DNA of 22,346 nt from positions 1 through 22,346 of the forward strand of contig JAQVLJ010000006.1 in assembly GCA_028704215.1 (NCBI GenBank), written 5' to 3'. Below the pieces are notes generated by a model, which was not told where the DNA came from, ran no database searches, and saw only the letters and a list, made by a program, of their open reading frames with translations. Below, piece by piece: positions 13,801-21,642 of the stretch. Source of the stretch: Clostridia bacterium (GTDB lineage: Bacteria > Bacillota > Clostridia > Christensenellales > UBA1242). The stretch's first letter is position 1, and every line of letters begins with the position of its first letter. A program made the translations under genes and the position numbers.

Positions 13801-15139
13801 AGTCTTTTACCAGTTTGTTAAAATATTCTCCCCTCTCCTCATAATTTTTGAATTGATCAAAGCTTGCACAAGCAGGAGATAAAAGTACACAATCATTGCT
13901 GATAGCATTTGAAATGCAAAAATCGAAAGCATCTTTCAAGTTTTGAAATACTTGTATATTTGAGATGTTTTTTTCTTTTGCAATATCAAATATTTTTTGC
14001 GCAGTTTGCCCATAAACACAATAGTATTTGATTTTTGACTGATGAATAAAAAGGTCTTCGTAATTAATATTTTTGTCACTTCCACCTAATAATAGAAAAA
14101 TCGGTTGGTCTGTGCTTTCTATTGCCATATTTGTTGAAGCCACCGTTGTGCTTTTGCTATCGTTAACAAAACTTATACCGTTATAACAACCAACAAGTTG
14201 ATACCTATATTTAGCCGTTTCAAAAGTTTTTAAAACTTTTATTACATTATTTGTTTTTATATTAAGTTTTTTTGCAAAACAAATTGCACACAAAATATTG
14301 TATATATTGTGTTTTCCTTTTATTTTTATATCTTCGATATCAATAATCTTTTCTACCTTTTTGGCAGAATAATACACCACATTATTTAAAGAATATGCAC
14401 CATGGCAAACATATTTTTGTGAAAAAAATATTATTTTGTATTTATTTGGTTTGATATTATTTACATAATCATCGTCCAGATTGACAATTGCAGTGTCATT
14501 TTTGTTTAAATTGTCAAAAATTTTTAACTTAAGGTTTTTGTAATTTTTAAAAGTCTTATGTCTATCCAAATGGTCAGGCGCAATATTTGTAATAGTTGCA
14601 ATGTCAGCTTTAAAGGAGATAATCGCTTCAAGCATGAAACTGCTTACTTCTACAACGAAACACCCTGATATTTTTTCAACTATTGCTCTTGTTAGTGGGT
14701 ATCCGATATTACCAACTGCAGTTGCCTTAATTTGAATATTAAGCATAGCTGTAATCAATTCTGTGGTTGTTGTTTTACCATTTGTTCCCGTAATTGCCAA
14801 AATTTTGTTTCGACAATTTAAAAAACCAAATTCCAATTCACTAATTACAAGTTTTCCGTTTTTCTTCGCGTATTTCAAAAACTTGTTATCAATGCTAACG
14901 CCAGGAGACACCACTATTGCATCAAAAGACAAAATTAGATTGTTTGTTAATTTTTCTATTTTATTTATTTTTTTTAATAAATTTGTATATTTTGTAGGAA
15001 ATTTTAAGTTATTTACAACTTTTTTGTTATCATCATACACAAAACACTTGGCATTTTTTTTAATCAAAAGGATACTTGTCCAAATACCACTTTCCGACAT
15101 ACCGTAAACCAAAACATTTTTGACAAAAAAATTTATCAT
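13784..15139 (-). CDS. murD: UDP-N-acetylmuramoyl-L-alanine--D-glutamate ligase
   Basis: MurD adds D-glutamate to UDP-MurNAc-L-Ala with ATP. The 451-residue protein has the N-terminal Rossmann-like domain (NVLVYGMSESG near 8-18). Next comes the ATP loop GTNGKTTTT (118-126), VEVSSFML, then IAPDHLDRH. The C-terminal Mur-ligase domain has FVNDSKSTTVAST, LLLGGSDKN and LLSPACASFDQFKNYEERG. These are all standard MurD segments. It ends in TAG at the expected place, a further sign that TAG is read as stop here. No Shine-Dalgarno precedes the ATG, which lies 33 bases after the mraY stop. Lysine content is unusually high even for this AT-rich genome. Confidence 0.96.
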   Translation of the reverse strand: MINFFVKNVLVYGMSESGIWTSILLIKKNAKCFVYDDNKKVVNNLKFPTKYTNLLKKINKIEKLTNNLILSFDAIVVSPGVSIDNKFLKYAKKNGKLVISELEFGFLNCRNKILAITGTNGKTTTTELITAMLNIQIKATAVGNIGYPLTRAIVEKISGCFVVEVSSFMLEAIISFKADIATITNIAPDHLDRHKTFKNYKNLKLKIFDNLNKNDTAIVNLDDDYVNNIKPNKYKIIFFSQKYVCHGAYSLNNVVYYSAKKVEKIIDIEDIKIKGKHNIYNILCAICFAKKLNIKTNNVIKVLKTFETAKYRYQLVGCYNGISFVNDSKSTTVASTNMAIESTDQPIFLLLGGSDKNINYEDLFIHQSKIKYYCVYGQTAQKIFDIAKEKNISNIQVFQNLKDAFDFCISNAISNDCVLLSPACASFDQFKNYEERGEYFNKLVKDYGKKK

Positions 15140-15172
15140 ATAGTAACTTATTATTTTATAAATACAAATATG

Positions 15173-16168
15173 CTAAATCAAAGTCAGTAACAATGTCATT
15201 AAAAACGCAATTATTGTAACAGTGGAATAAACAAAAACAATCTTAGGTTCACTGTATCCCGATTTTTGAAAATGATGATGAAGTGGTGCGATTTTGAAAA
15301 TGCGTTTTTTTGTTCTTTTATAATGTAAAACTTGAATTATATCCGAAAGTGCGGTTACAACATACATCACACCCAAAATTGGAACAAACAGTTCAAATCC
15401 CACAACGCAACATAGAGCCGAAACAAAACCACCTATCCCCAGAGCGCCAACATCTCCCATAAATATTGATGCTTTGTATGTATTAAACAAAGTGTATCCA
15501 AACAAACTACCAGTAAAAATTGTAGAAAGAATGATAATATTATTTAAAGTACTAATTGAGTAAGCGTCCGCACCAGATTGAAACAAAATATTTTTATAGA
15601 TAATCAAAAGCGTAATTATGCCACCTATAAACAACATGCTTACATTTGATGCCAAGCCGTCCAAACCATCAATCAAATTAACACTATTTGTTGTTGCGAT
15701 GCATACGAAAACTATTATAGGTATAATCCACACTCCCAAATTGATTGTGTGATAGGTAAAAGGCAAAACAATTATTCCACCTTGACTTGAAAAATACACA
15801 TAAAAAGCAAGTATGATTGATATACCAACTTGTCCAATTATTTTTTGATACGGTCTTAATCCCAAGTTTTGCTTGTATTTAATTTTAATAAAGTCATCCA
15901 AAAATCCAAGTAAGGCAAAACCAAAACTTACAGCCAAAATAAAAAACCACTCAGTTTGATATTGCAAAAAGAAAAACACTATTGCTAGTGTAGTTAAATA
16001 AAACACTACACCGCCCATTGTTATAGTGCCTTGTTTTTCTTCGTGTTCTTTTACATAATGAAGAATAGTTTGTTTTGCCGAAATTTTTGAATATATTTTT
16101 TTTATAATTGGCATCAACACAACTGTTACAGCCCAAGATATTACAAAACTCAAAATAATTTTAGTCAT
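15173..16168 (-). CDS. mraY: phospho-N-acetylmuramoyl-pentapeptide-transferase
   Basis: MraY moves phospho-MurNAc-pentapeptide to undecaprenyl phosphate, making lipid I at the inner face of the membrane. The start at 16168 is chosen because GGAGAA lies about six bases upstream and it overlaps the end of murE by eight bases; an upstream in-frame ATG lies inside murE without such a signal. The 331-residue protein has about ten helices. Catalytic motifs are present: KQGTITMGG, Asp-Asp at 91-92, NSVNLIDGLDGLA (161-173), MGDVGALGIGG (237-247) and HHHF (297-300). The gene ends in TAG. In most bacteria murF lies between murE and mraY, but here they overlap directly. Confidence 0.96.
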   Translation of the reverse strand: MTKIILSFVISWAVTVVLMPIIKKIYSKISAKQTILHYVKEHEEKQGTITMGGVVFYLTTLAIVFFFLQYQTEWFFILAVSFGFALLGFLDDFIKIKYKQNLGLRPYQKIIGQVGISIILAFYVYFSSQGGIIVLPFTYHTINLGVWIIPIIVFVCIATTNSVNLIDGLDGLASNVSMLFIGGIITLLIIYKNILFQSGADAYSISTLNNIIILSTIFTGSLFGYTLFNTYKASIFMGDVGALGIGGFVSALCCVVGFELFVPILGVMYVVTALSDIIQVLHYKRTKKRIFKIAPLHHHFQKSGYSEPKIVFVYSTVTIIAFLMTLLLTLI

Positions 16169-17615
16169 CAAAGTTCTCCATATATGTGTTAATGACATCA
16201 AAGTCGTTATACTTTTGCTTAATATTATCTATTACTTGGTACTGTTCATTTCCTTTTCCAAGTATTGCTACTATATCATTTTTTTGTACGGAATTTAACG
16301 CAAAATGTATTGCTTCCTTTCTATCACTTATTTTGACATAATTATTTGTTTTTATACCTTTTTCGACATCTGATATAATATCATCTGGATTTTCGTATCT
16401 TGGATTATCTGATGTTATCACAACATAATCTGCCAAACGTGAAGCAATTTCTCCCATCAATGGCCTTTTTATTTTGTCTCTATTTCCTCCGCAGCCAAAA
16501 ACTACAACAAGTTTTTGATTGCTAGTTTTTATGTCATTAATTGTTTTTAATATTTTTTCCATACCATCAGGCGTATGGGCAAAGTCTATTATAATATTAC
16601 ATATTTTTGTTTTTAGTGTATTAAAACGTCCAGGTACTACAAAATTGTTTTCTGCCAGTACATCGCACAAAGTTTGGATATCAAATCCCATTTGGTGACA
16701 AATTGCTACTGCCATAACGCAATTATATAGATTGTACTCACCTATCATAGAAGTAAATAAATAATGATTTTGTGATTGATGTGTTAATATTGCGCTGTTT
16801 CCATTAATGTCACTTTTTATATTTGTAATGATATAGTCTGCCAATTTGTCTTTTGACAAACAAAATTTTGGTATGTGTATTTGATTAAAAACCTCATGTG
16901 AATTTGCCTCATCAATATTTATGATACATTTTTTGCTATGGTTATCTTGAAACAAAGTTTTTTTAGCATTAATATAATTCAACATATTTCCAAAAAAATC
17001 AAGATGGTCTTGCGTAATGTTTGTTAAAGCAGATACTTCAAATTTTATCAAATCAATTTTGTCATAAAACAAAGCATGCGCAGATACTTCCATAATAATG
17101 TATTCAACATTTTTTGACATCATAATATTGATTGTCTGAAACAAATCAGTGCTATCGGGAGTCGTCAGATTCGGAGGCGTTATCATTTCACTATTGACAA
17201 AACACCCTTCTGTACCAATCAAACCAACTGTATGGTTTAGATTTGACAAAATATTTTTGACCAAAAAACTTGTGGTTGTTTTCCCATTAGTACCGGTAAT
17301 TCCAACAAATTTGATATTGCATTTATCAAATTCAAAAAAATTGGCAGATATTTGACTCATAGCATTTCTAATATTTTTAACTAAAATCTGTGTTACAAAA
17401 GAATCAACAAAATGGTCGACTACCAAGCATACTGCTCCGTTAGATGTTGCTTGCAAAAAATAATTATGTCCATCGAACGATTCACCGCTTATACAAAAGA
17501 AAATTCCGTTTGGACTTTCATTTCTACTATCCATACTTAAACACTTGATATCTAAATCACAAAAATTTTTTATTTCTATAACATCTACATTTTTTAACAA
17601 ATTTGACAATTTCAT
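16161..17615 (-). CDS. murE: UDP-N-acetylmuramoyl-tripeptide synthetase (meso-DAP adding)
   Basis: MurE adds the third amino acid to UDP-MurNAc-L-Ala-D-Glu. The 484-residue protein has the uridine-binding N-terminal domain (SMDSRNESPNGIFFC near 27-41), ATP loop GTNGKTTTS (108-116), MEVSAHAL (175-182), NITQDHLDFF, and the Lys of NAKK (the expected carbamylated lysine). The C-terminal domain has DFAHTPDGM and the DNPR motif (403-406). In characterised MurE enzymes DNPR binds meso-diaminopimelate, whereas lysine-adding enzymes differ there. I therefore infer DAP-type peptidoglycan. AAGGAAA precedes the ATG. The gene follows the penicillin-binding protein gene by 12 bases and overlaps mraY by eight. 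Confidence 0.96.
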   Translation of the reverse strand: MKLSNLLKNVDVIEIKNFCDLDIKCLSMDSRNESPNGIFFCISGESFDGHNYFLQATSNGAVCLVVDHFVDSFVTQILVKNIRNAMSQISANFFEFDKCNIKFVGITGTNGKTTTSFLVKNILSNLNHTVGLIGTEGCFVNSEMITPPNLTTPDSTDLFQTINIMMSKNVEYIIMEVSAHALFYDKIDLIKFEVSALTNITQDHLDFFGNMLNYINAKKTLFQDNHSKKCIINIDEANSHEVFNQIHIPKFCLSKDKLADYIITNIKSDINGNSAILTHQSQNHYLFTSMIGEYNLYNCVMAVAICHQMGFDIQTLCDVLAENNFVVPGRFNTLKTKICNIIIDFAHTPDGMEKILKTINDIKTSNQKLVVVFGCGGNRDKIKRPLMGEIASRLADYVVITSDNPRYENPDDIISDVEKGIKTNNYVKISDRKEAIHFALNSVQKNDIVAILGKGNEQYQVIDNIKQKYNDFDVINTYMENFDD

Positions 17616-17627
17616 AAATATTTCCTT

Positions 17628-18875
17628 TTAATTAGTTATCAAAACAACCGTTTCGCCCTTATACAACTGTGTATTTTGCAAAGGTAATTGTGATATTACA
17701 TAATCTCCATCTCCATCGATATCGTAATATAAACCATCTATTTTTAATTTTGTACAAGCCTGACTTAATGGTAAACCCACCACGTATGGCATACACACAT
17801 CAGGAGCATTGTTTATTTGAGATACATCATCAGGCAATATATTTTTTGTAGTGAAAATTTGCTCGAAAACGGTTTTTCCAATTGGTGACGCCACTATTCC
17901 ACCGTAATATGCCCCCTTAGGTTCATCTACTGAAATCAGCATAATATATTTTGGCGATTTTGTAGGATATACGCCTATAAAACTGGAAACATATTTTCCT
18001 TGTGCAATTATTCCGTTTTCAAATTTTTGTGCAGTTCCAGTTTTTCCACCCACATAGTAACCCGGGATGTATGTCAATTTTCCTTCAAGTCCGTTTATAT
18101 TCATTGACATCATATTTAATACTTTTTCGCGTGTATCGGCAGATATATCTACTTTGCTTTGCACAACATTATACGTATAGCAAATTTTTTGGTCATCATG
18201 TGTACACATGCTTTTTAAAAGATGTGGAGTTTTATAACTTCCAGTTAACGCAGCCGAAACGGAAGCTAACATTTGTAATGGTGTGACCGCTATACTTTGA
18301 CCAAATCCGATTCGAGCTATATCATTGTTTGTAACCAAAGATACATCTGTCAAAATTCCCGAACTTTCTGCAAAAATATCAACTCCTGTTTTGGAACCCA
18401 ATCCGAAGTCTTCCAAATATTCATAAAACTTTTTTTTTCCAATACGAAGCGCCAAATTCACAAAAACACAGTTACAACTGTTTTTAAAACCCTCAATAAG
18501 ATTTTGTGAGCCATGACCAATGGTTTTCCAGCATTTAATTTTTTGGCCATCAACCATACAAGACCCGCTACAAAAAAATCTATCATCAAGTGTTACTAAT
18601 CCCTCATTTAAGGCAGTTGATAAAGTAAAAATTTTGAAAGTACTACCAGGTTCATAAACATCTACAACACAAGAATTTTTCGTTAAAGAATTCAATACCG
18701 CAACATTTTCACGTGGAGGATTATTTAAATCAAAACTAGGTTTGTTCGACATCGCCAATATTCCGCCAGTTTCTGCGTCAAGTATTATCCCGTTAACTGC
18801 TTTGGCGTTGTGTTTTATGTATGCATCATTTAATGCTTGTTCTAATATGCTTTGAATTTGCGCATCTATAGTCAA
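17628..18875 (-). CDS. class B penicillin-binding protein, transpeptidase half plus PASTA (separated by an in-frame TAG)
   Basis: This frame encodes the transpeptidase domain of an FtsI/PbpB/SpoVD-type D,D-transpeptidase, which cross-links peptidoglycan outside the membrane. From the TTG at 18873-18875 it is 415 residues. The catalytic triad motifs are intact: STFK (Ser78-Lys81), SCN (133-135) and KTGT (278-281). About 60 C-terminal residues (MPYVVGLPLSQA... to VVLITN) form one PASTA domain. It is in the same frame as the preceding half, with only TAG and three codons between, and starts inside the conserved 'DVxLTIDxxIQ' segment. AGGA seven bases before the TTG could serve as Shine-Dalgarno. 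On its own this half has no signal or membrane anchor. It may be a separately translated chain, or part of one protein if the TAG is suppressed or is a sequence error. Confidence 0.85.
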   Translation of the reverse strand: MTIDAQIQSILEQALNDAYIKHNAKAVNGIILDAETGGILAMSNKPSFDLNNPPRENVAVLNSLTKNSCVVDVYEPGSTFKIFTLSTALNEGLVTLDDRFFCSGSCMVDGQKIKCWKTIGHGSQNLIEGFKNSCNCVFVNLALRIGKKKFYEYLEDFGLGSKTGVDIFAESSGILTDVSLVTNNDIARIGFGQSIAVTPLQMLASVSAALTGSYKTPHLLKSMCTHDDQKICYTYNVVQSKVDISADTREKVLNMMSMNINGLEGKLTYIPGYYVGGKTGTAQKFENGIIAQGKYVSSFIGVYPTKSPKYIMLISVDEPKGAYYGGIVASPIGKTVFEQIFTTKNILPDDVSQINNAPDVCMPYVVGLPLSQACTKLKIDGLYYDIDGDGDYVISQLPLQNTQLYKGETVVLITN

Positions 18876-18887
18876 ATTAACATCCTA
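18873..18887 (-). other. in-frame TAG / TTG junction inside the penicillin-binding protein gene
   Basis: Reading on the minus strand, TAG (18885-18887) is followed by GAT GTT AAT and then TTG (18873-18875), all in one frame. Family members have a sense codon at the TAG position, within a 'GxDVxLTID' stretch that marks the start of the transpeptidase domain. TAG overlaps an AGGA. The layout (TAG, nine bases, start codon, stop shared with the Shine-Dalgarno) is the same as at the genuine rpmI/rplT junction in this window. Confidence 0.9.
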
Positions 18888-19541
18888 TCCAGCAATGCTT
18901 GGTATGTAGTATTCTATTGAGTTTTCCAAATCTTTACCTTGTGCATTTGCTTGCACCAAACTTTTTCCTTCAATACCTTTTAAATATTTGTCGTAATAAG
19001 CCTCAATACCTGCCTGACCTACATTATCAATAGTTGTATAACCCACAGTTTGTGTCAACATATCTCCATATGGATATACTCTGCCTACATTTTGTGACAA
19101 ACATACACCTTTTAGCCCACTATTCACTAATTCATATGCAGTTTGCTCATCAACTTGCATTTTAATCAAACTTTCAGAAATATTTGTGTTGGTCACTTTT
19201 GTGTACATCAAATCGTAATCTTTATTAAGTTTTGTTGAAAGCAAACTAGCAAGTTCAGTAGGTTTTTCTATATTTCTAGCCCTTACATATACATCGAAAG
19301 TTGTAATACTAGTTGCTAGCAATACGCCATTGCAGTCAACAATATCGCCTCTGCGTGCCGCCAAAGGTAAATCTCGTAACCATTGACTCATTGCTTTTAT
19401 CTGCAATTCTTTATTTTGAAATATTTGAATATAAAACAAACGCATATTCAACGCTACAAAACACATAATTATAACCAATACAATACAAAGAAAGCGTCTT
19501 TGCAAAGAAAAAAGGTTATAAAATGTCTTAAACTTTGTCAT
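18885..19541 (-). CDS. class B penicillin-binding protein, membrane anchor and dimerisation half
   Basis: This 218-residue frame encodes the N-terminal part of an FtsI/PbpB/SpoVD-type protein. A short basic cytoplasmic tail and one transmembrane helix (about 17-39) come first. The dimerisation (pedestal) domain follows, with ARRGDIVDCNGVLLA at about 62-76, the usual 'RGxIxDRNGxxLA'. GQAGIEAYYDKYLKGIEG at about 175-192 matches the conserved 'GxxGIExxYDxxLxGxxG'. It then stops at TAG where the family continues into the transpeptidase domain. The ATG has no Shine-Dalgarno nearby and lies 48 bases after the ftsL-like gene. Taken together with the downstream half, the full gene would be about 637 codons, a normal length for a one-PASTA PbpB/SpoVD. 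Confidence 0.88.
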   Translation of the reverse strand: MTKFKTFYNLFSLQRRFLCIVLVIIMCFVALNMRLFYIQIFQNKELQIKAMSQWLRDLPLAARRGDIVDCNGVLLATSITTFDVYVRARNIEKPTELASLLSTKLNKDYDLMYTKVTNTNISESLIKMQVDEQTAYELVNSGLKGVCLSQNVGRVYPYGDMLTQTVGYTTIDNVGQAGIEAYYDKYLKGIEGKSLVQANAQGKDLENSIEYYIPSIAG

Positions 19542-19589
19542 AGTTTATTTTATTTTACAACCTTAAATAATATGTTCGTATATATTAAA

Positions 19590-20021
19590 TTATGGCTCCA
19601 ATATTCGTTCAATTGATTCAATTCTAACATTATTAAGTTCTATTGCATGGTTTAAATTGCTAGTACTAACAAAGTTAAAAATCATAAAACCAAATAACAT
19701 CACAAATATAAATGCATACAAAGAAAATGCGATTTTCAATCTTACTTTGACCAATTTTTCTTTTGCCAAATCCTTTGTTGAAGCCGTTCGTTCTTCAAAG
19801 AATGGATTTGTGGCCACTTCTTTCATATTTTCTTTTTGAATTGAAGGGTCTTTTTTTTGATCGTATCGCTTGAATACCTCATCAATTTTTGATGGTCTAG
19901 CAAGTGTCATTTCAACGTCAGGATTAAATGAAGTATCAGAAAAAACATTCACTTCTTGTGGTATATCCAAAGTGGCAGTTTTTATCTCCTCGTACTCTTT
20001 TCCATATAAATTTAATGACAT
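19590..20021 (-). CDS. ftsL: FtsL-like bitopic membrane protein
   Basis: FtsL is a small division protein that links FtsQ/DivIC and the FtsW-FtsI synthase. This 143-residue protein holds the ftsL position between rsmH and the penicillin-binding protein gene. It has one transmembrane helix at about 96-118. The layout is unusual: about 95 charged cytoplasmic residues precede the helix, while only about 25 residues follow it. Typical FtsL has a short cytoplasmic tail and a 60-80 residue extracellular coiled coil. The tail after the helix (SNLNHAIELNNVRIESIERI) could be the beginning of a coiled coil. AGGAGG lies close before the ATG. The assignment rests on position and topology, not on sequence similarity. 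Confidence 0.6.
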   Translation of the reverse strand: MSLNLYGKEYEEIKTATLDIPQEVNVFSDTSFNPDVEMTLARPSKIDEVFKRYDQKKDPSIQKENMKEVATNPFFEERTASTKDLAKEKLVKVRLKIAFSLYAFIFVMLFGFMIFNFVSTSNLNHAIELNNVRIESIERILEP

Positions 20022-20038
20022 AAATCTATCCTCCTAAT

Positions 20039-20968
20039 TTATAATTTTGCTACTACTCTTAATTTTGCACTTATGCTTCGTGAATTTGATTTAATTTCTT
20101 CTTCACTTGGTATGGTTGGTTTTTTAGTGACCAGTTTCAAGTCTGCTTTATGTCCGCAAATACATTTTGGAATTTTTGGAGGACACAAGCAGTCAGTTGA
20201 GTGAATTTTGAAAACATTTTTTGCGATTCTATCTTCGAGTGTTTGAAATGTAATAATACACAGTCTTCCTTTTGGTTTCAACAAATCAATCATATCTTCC
20301 AAACTGGATTGCAATTCATCTAGCTCATTGTTTACTTCTATTCTAATGGCCTGAAACACTTTGTTTGCTATGGCTGGCTTGTTCTGTAACGCAAACGGAT
20401 AACAGCTTGCAACTATTTGTTTTAATTCGGTAGTGCTATCGATTGGTTTTTTCTCTCTTTGACGCATTATTTTTGAAACTATTTGTTTGGCGTGCTTCTC
20501 TTCACCAAAGTTAAATAATATTTTTTCTAATTGCTGTTGAGAATAATTATTTATTACCTCATAAGCTGTTAAGCTTTGTTTAATATTCATTCTCATGTCA
20601 AGCGGACCATCATTGATGTAACTAAATCCTCTTTGAGGATTATCTATTTGATACGAAGATACTCCCAAATCTGCCAAAATTCCATCTACTGCATCAACAT
20701 GATAAGAATTTAACCACAATTTGATGTCGGCAAAACTGCCGCATATAAAAGTAATTTTGTCCAAATACTTTTTTAGTTTAACTTTTGCTGCTTCAATGGC
20801 CTCTTCATCTTTATCAAAACAATATAAGTGACCATTTTTTAATTTTTTTACAATTTCAAGTGAATGTCCTCCTCCACCGGTTGTGCAATCCACGTATACA
20901 CCGTCACGGGCTATGTTAAGTCCATCAATACTCTCATTAAGTAAAACTGATACGTGTTTAAATTCCAT
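20039..20968 (-). CDS. rsmH: 16S rRNA (cytosine-1402-N4)-methyltransferase
   Basis: RsmH (MraW) methylates N4 of C1402 in the decoding centre of 16S rRNA. The 309-residue length is normal. The start HVSVLLNESIDGL (5-17) and SAM-binding motif CTTGGGGHS (28-36) are typical. So are GILADLGVSSYQID, the DMRMN region, and the Cys-rich CLCPPKIPKCICG near the C-terminus. The protein ends in the usual NSRSISAKLRV segment. The start overlaps the last bases of mraZ by 11, the classical mraZ-rsmH arrangement at the head of the dcw cluster. An AGAGG lies upstream at a rather long distance, so coupling to mraZ is likely. Confidence 0.97.
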   Translation of the reverse strand: MEFKHVSVLLNESIDGLNIARDGVYVDCTTGGGGHSLEIVKKLKNGHLYCFDKDEEAIEAAKVKLKKYLDKITFICGSFADIKLWLNSYHVDAVDGILADLGVSSYQIDNPQRGFSYINDGPLDMRMNIKQSLTAYEVINNYSQQQLEKILFNFGEEKHAKQIVSKIMRQREKKPIDSTTELKQIVASCYPFALQNKPAIANKVFQAIRIEVNNELDELQSSLEDMIDLLKPKGRLCIITFQTLEDRIAKNVFKIHSTDCLCPPKIPKCICGHKADLKLVTKKPTIPSEEEIKSNSRSISAKLRVVAKL

Positions 20969-21407
20969 TTTTATTTAATACCTCTATCGCTTTTTTAAAA
21001 TTTTTATCAAAATTTGCATCAAATTTGTTTACTTTATCTTGCCACCTGTCGCTATTCCATATTTCAATTCTGTCGCCCACCCCAAGTATACAAATATCTT
21101 TTTTTATATCAGCATATTCTAAGAGCGAACTGGGAATTGTATAACGTCCCTGTTGATCACCCTCAAATTCTTCCGTAGCTGACATTATCATACTCATGCA
21201 TGCATAAAGTTCAGGGTCTAGTGTATTATGCTTTTCAAGCTGGCTAATAATTTTGTCTTTAAAGACCTTTTCAGTCATAACAAAAAGACAATTACCAAAT
21301 CCTTTTGTGATGTAAAGTTTTTCATCATCACATAATTGTTTAATCGCTTTGGGTAAACGTATTCTATTTTTGTCATCCTTCTGATAAAAATATGTGCCTA
21401 AAAACAT
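20958..21407 (-). CDS. mraZ: transcriptional regulator MraZ
   Basis: MraZ is a DNA-binding protein of the AbrB/SpoVT superfamily that controls its own dcw operon. The start at 21407 (MFLGTY) is chosen because it matches the family N-terminus and follows a purine-rich GAGGGG; in-frame sequence further upstream contains the promoter. The protein is 149 residues, close to the usual 143. It carries the two expected repeats: KDDKNRIRLP (10-19) and GDQQGRYTIP (83-92), each a version of 'DxKGRxxxP'. It is the first gene of the mraZ-rsmH-ftsL-ftsI-murE-mraY-murD-ftsW-murA unit, with an operator overlapping its promoter. Confidence 0.95.
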   Translation of the reverse strand: MFLGTYFYQKDDKNRIRLPKAIKQLCDDEKLYITKGFGNCLFVMTEKVFKDKIISQLEKHNTLDPELYACMSMIMSATEEFEGDQQGRYTIPSSLLEYADIKKDICILGVGDRIEIWNSDRWQDKVNKFDANFDKNFKKAIEVLNKNGI

Positions 21408-21431
21408 AACCCCTCTTTTAAATACAAAGAA

Positions 21432-21460
21432 ATTATATACTACTTTTTGACCAAAATCAA
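21432..21460 (-). promoter_or_regulatory. promoter of the dcw operon (mraZ)
   Basis: On the minus strand -35 TTGATT (21455-21460), a 17-bp spacer and a perfect -10 TATAAT (21432-21437) place the start near 21425, about 18 bases before the mraZ ATG. The -35 is imperfect, fitting a regulated promoter. Confidence 0.75.
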
Positions 21461-21473
21461 CCATTTTTAACCA
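21450..21473 (-). promoter_or_regulatory. MraZ operator: three TGGT boxes at 10-bp spacing
   Basis: TGGT occurs on the minus strand at 21470-21473, 21460-21463 and 21450-21453, exactly 10 bp apart. Known MraZ sites (E. coli, mycoplasmas) are three or four short direct repeats containing TGG at about one helical turn. The boxes overlap the -35 and spacer of the mraZ promoter, so bound MraZ would block RNA polymerase. Confidence 0.7.
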
Positions 21474-21532
21474 CTTTTTTGTCAAATTGTATATATTTTG
21501 TACTCAAAGTATCCATTTTTTTGTATCAAAAT

Positions 21533-21560
21533 AATGTATAAAAGCATAAAATAATGTCAA
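21533..21560 (-). promoter_or_regulatory. possible second, weaker promoter upstream of mraZ
   Basis: TTGACA (21555-21560) with a 16-bp spacer and TACATT (21533-21538, four of six bases matching) lies upstream of the main promoter on the minus strand. The perfect -35 makes it worth listing, but AT-rich DNA gives such matches by chance. Confidence 0.3.
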
Positions 21561-21584
21561 AAAACGTCAAATAAGCGTTATTTT

Positions 21585-21615
21585 TTAACAAAAAAACGCA
21601 CATTTTAGTGCGTTT
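21585..21615 (-). terminator. intrinsic terminator downstream of the metallophosphoesterase gene
   Basis: An 8-bp stem AAACGCAC/GTGCGTTT (21594-21601 and 21608-21615) with a 6-nt loop is followed on the minus strand by seven T. It separates the upstream metallophosphoesterase transcript from the dcw operon. Confidence 0.85.
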
Positions 21616-21642
21616 AACGAATAATATATAAGAATTATTTTT

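Noticed and set aside
17628..19541. Genome-wide reassignment of TAG to an amino acid
   Set aside because: rpmI, murD and mraY all end in TAG at the lengths expected for their families, and no other gene in the window has an internal TAG.
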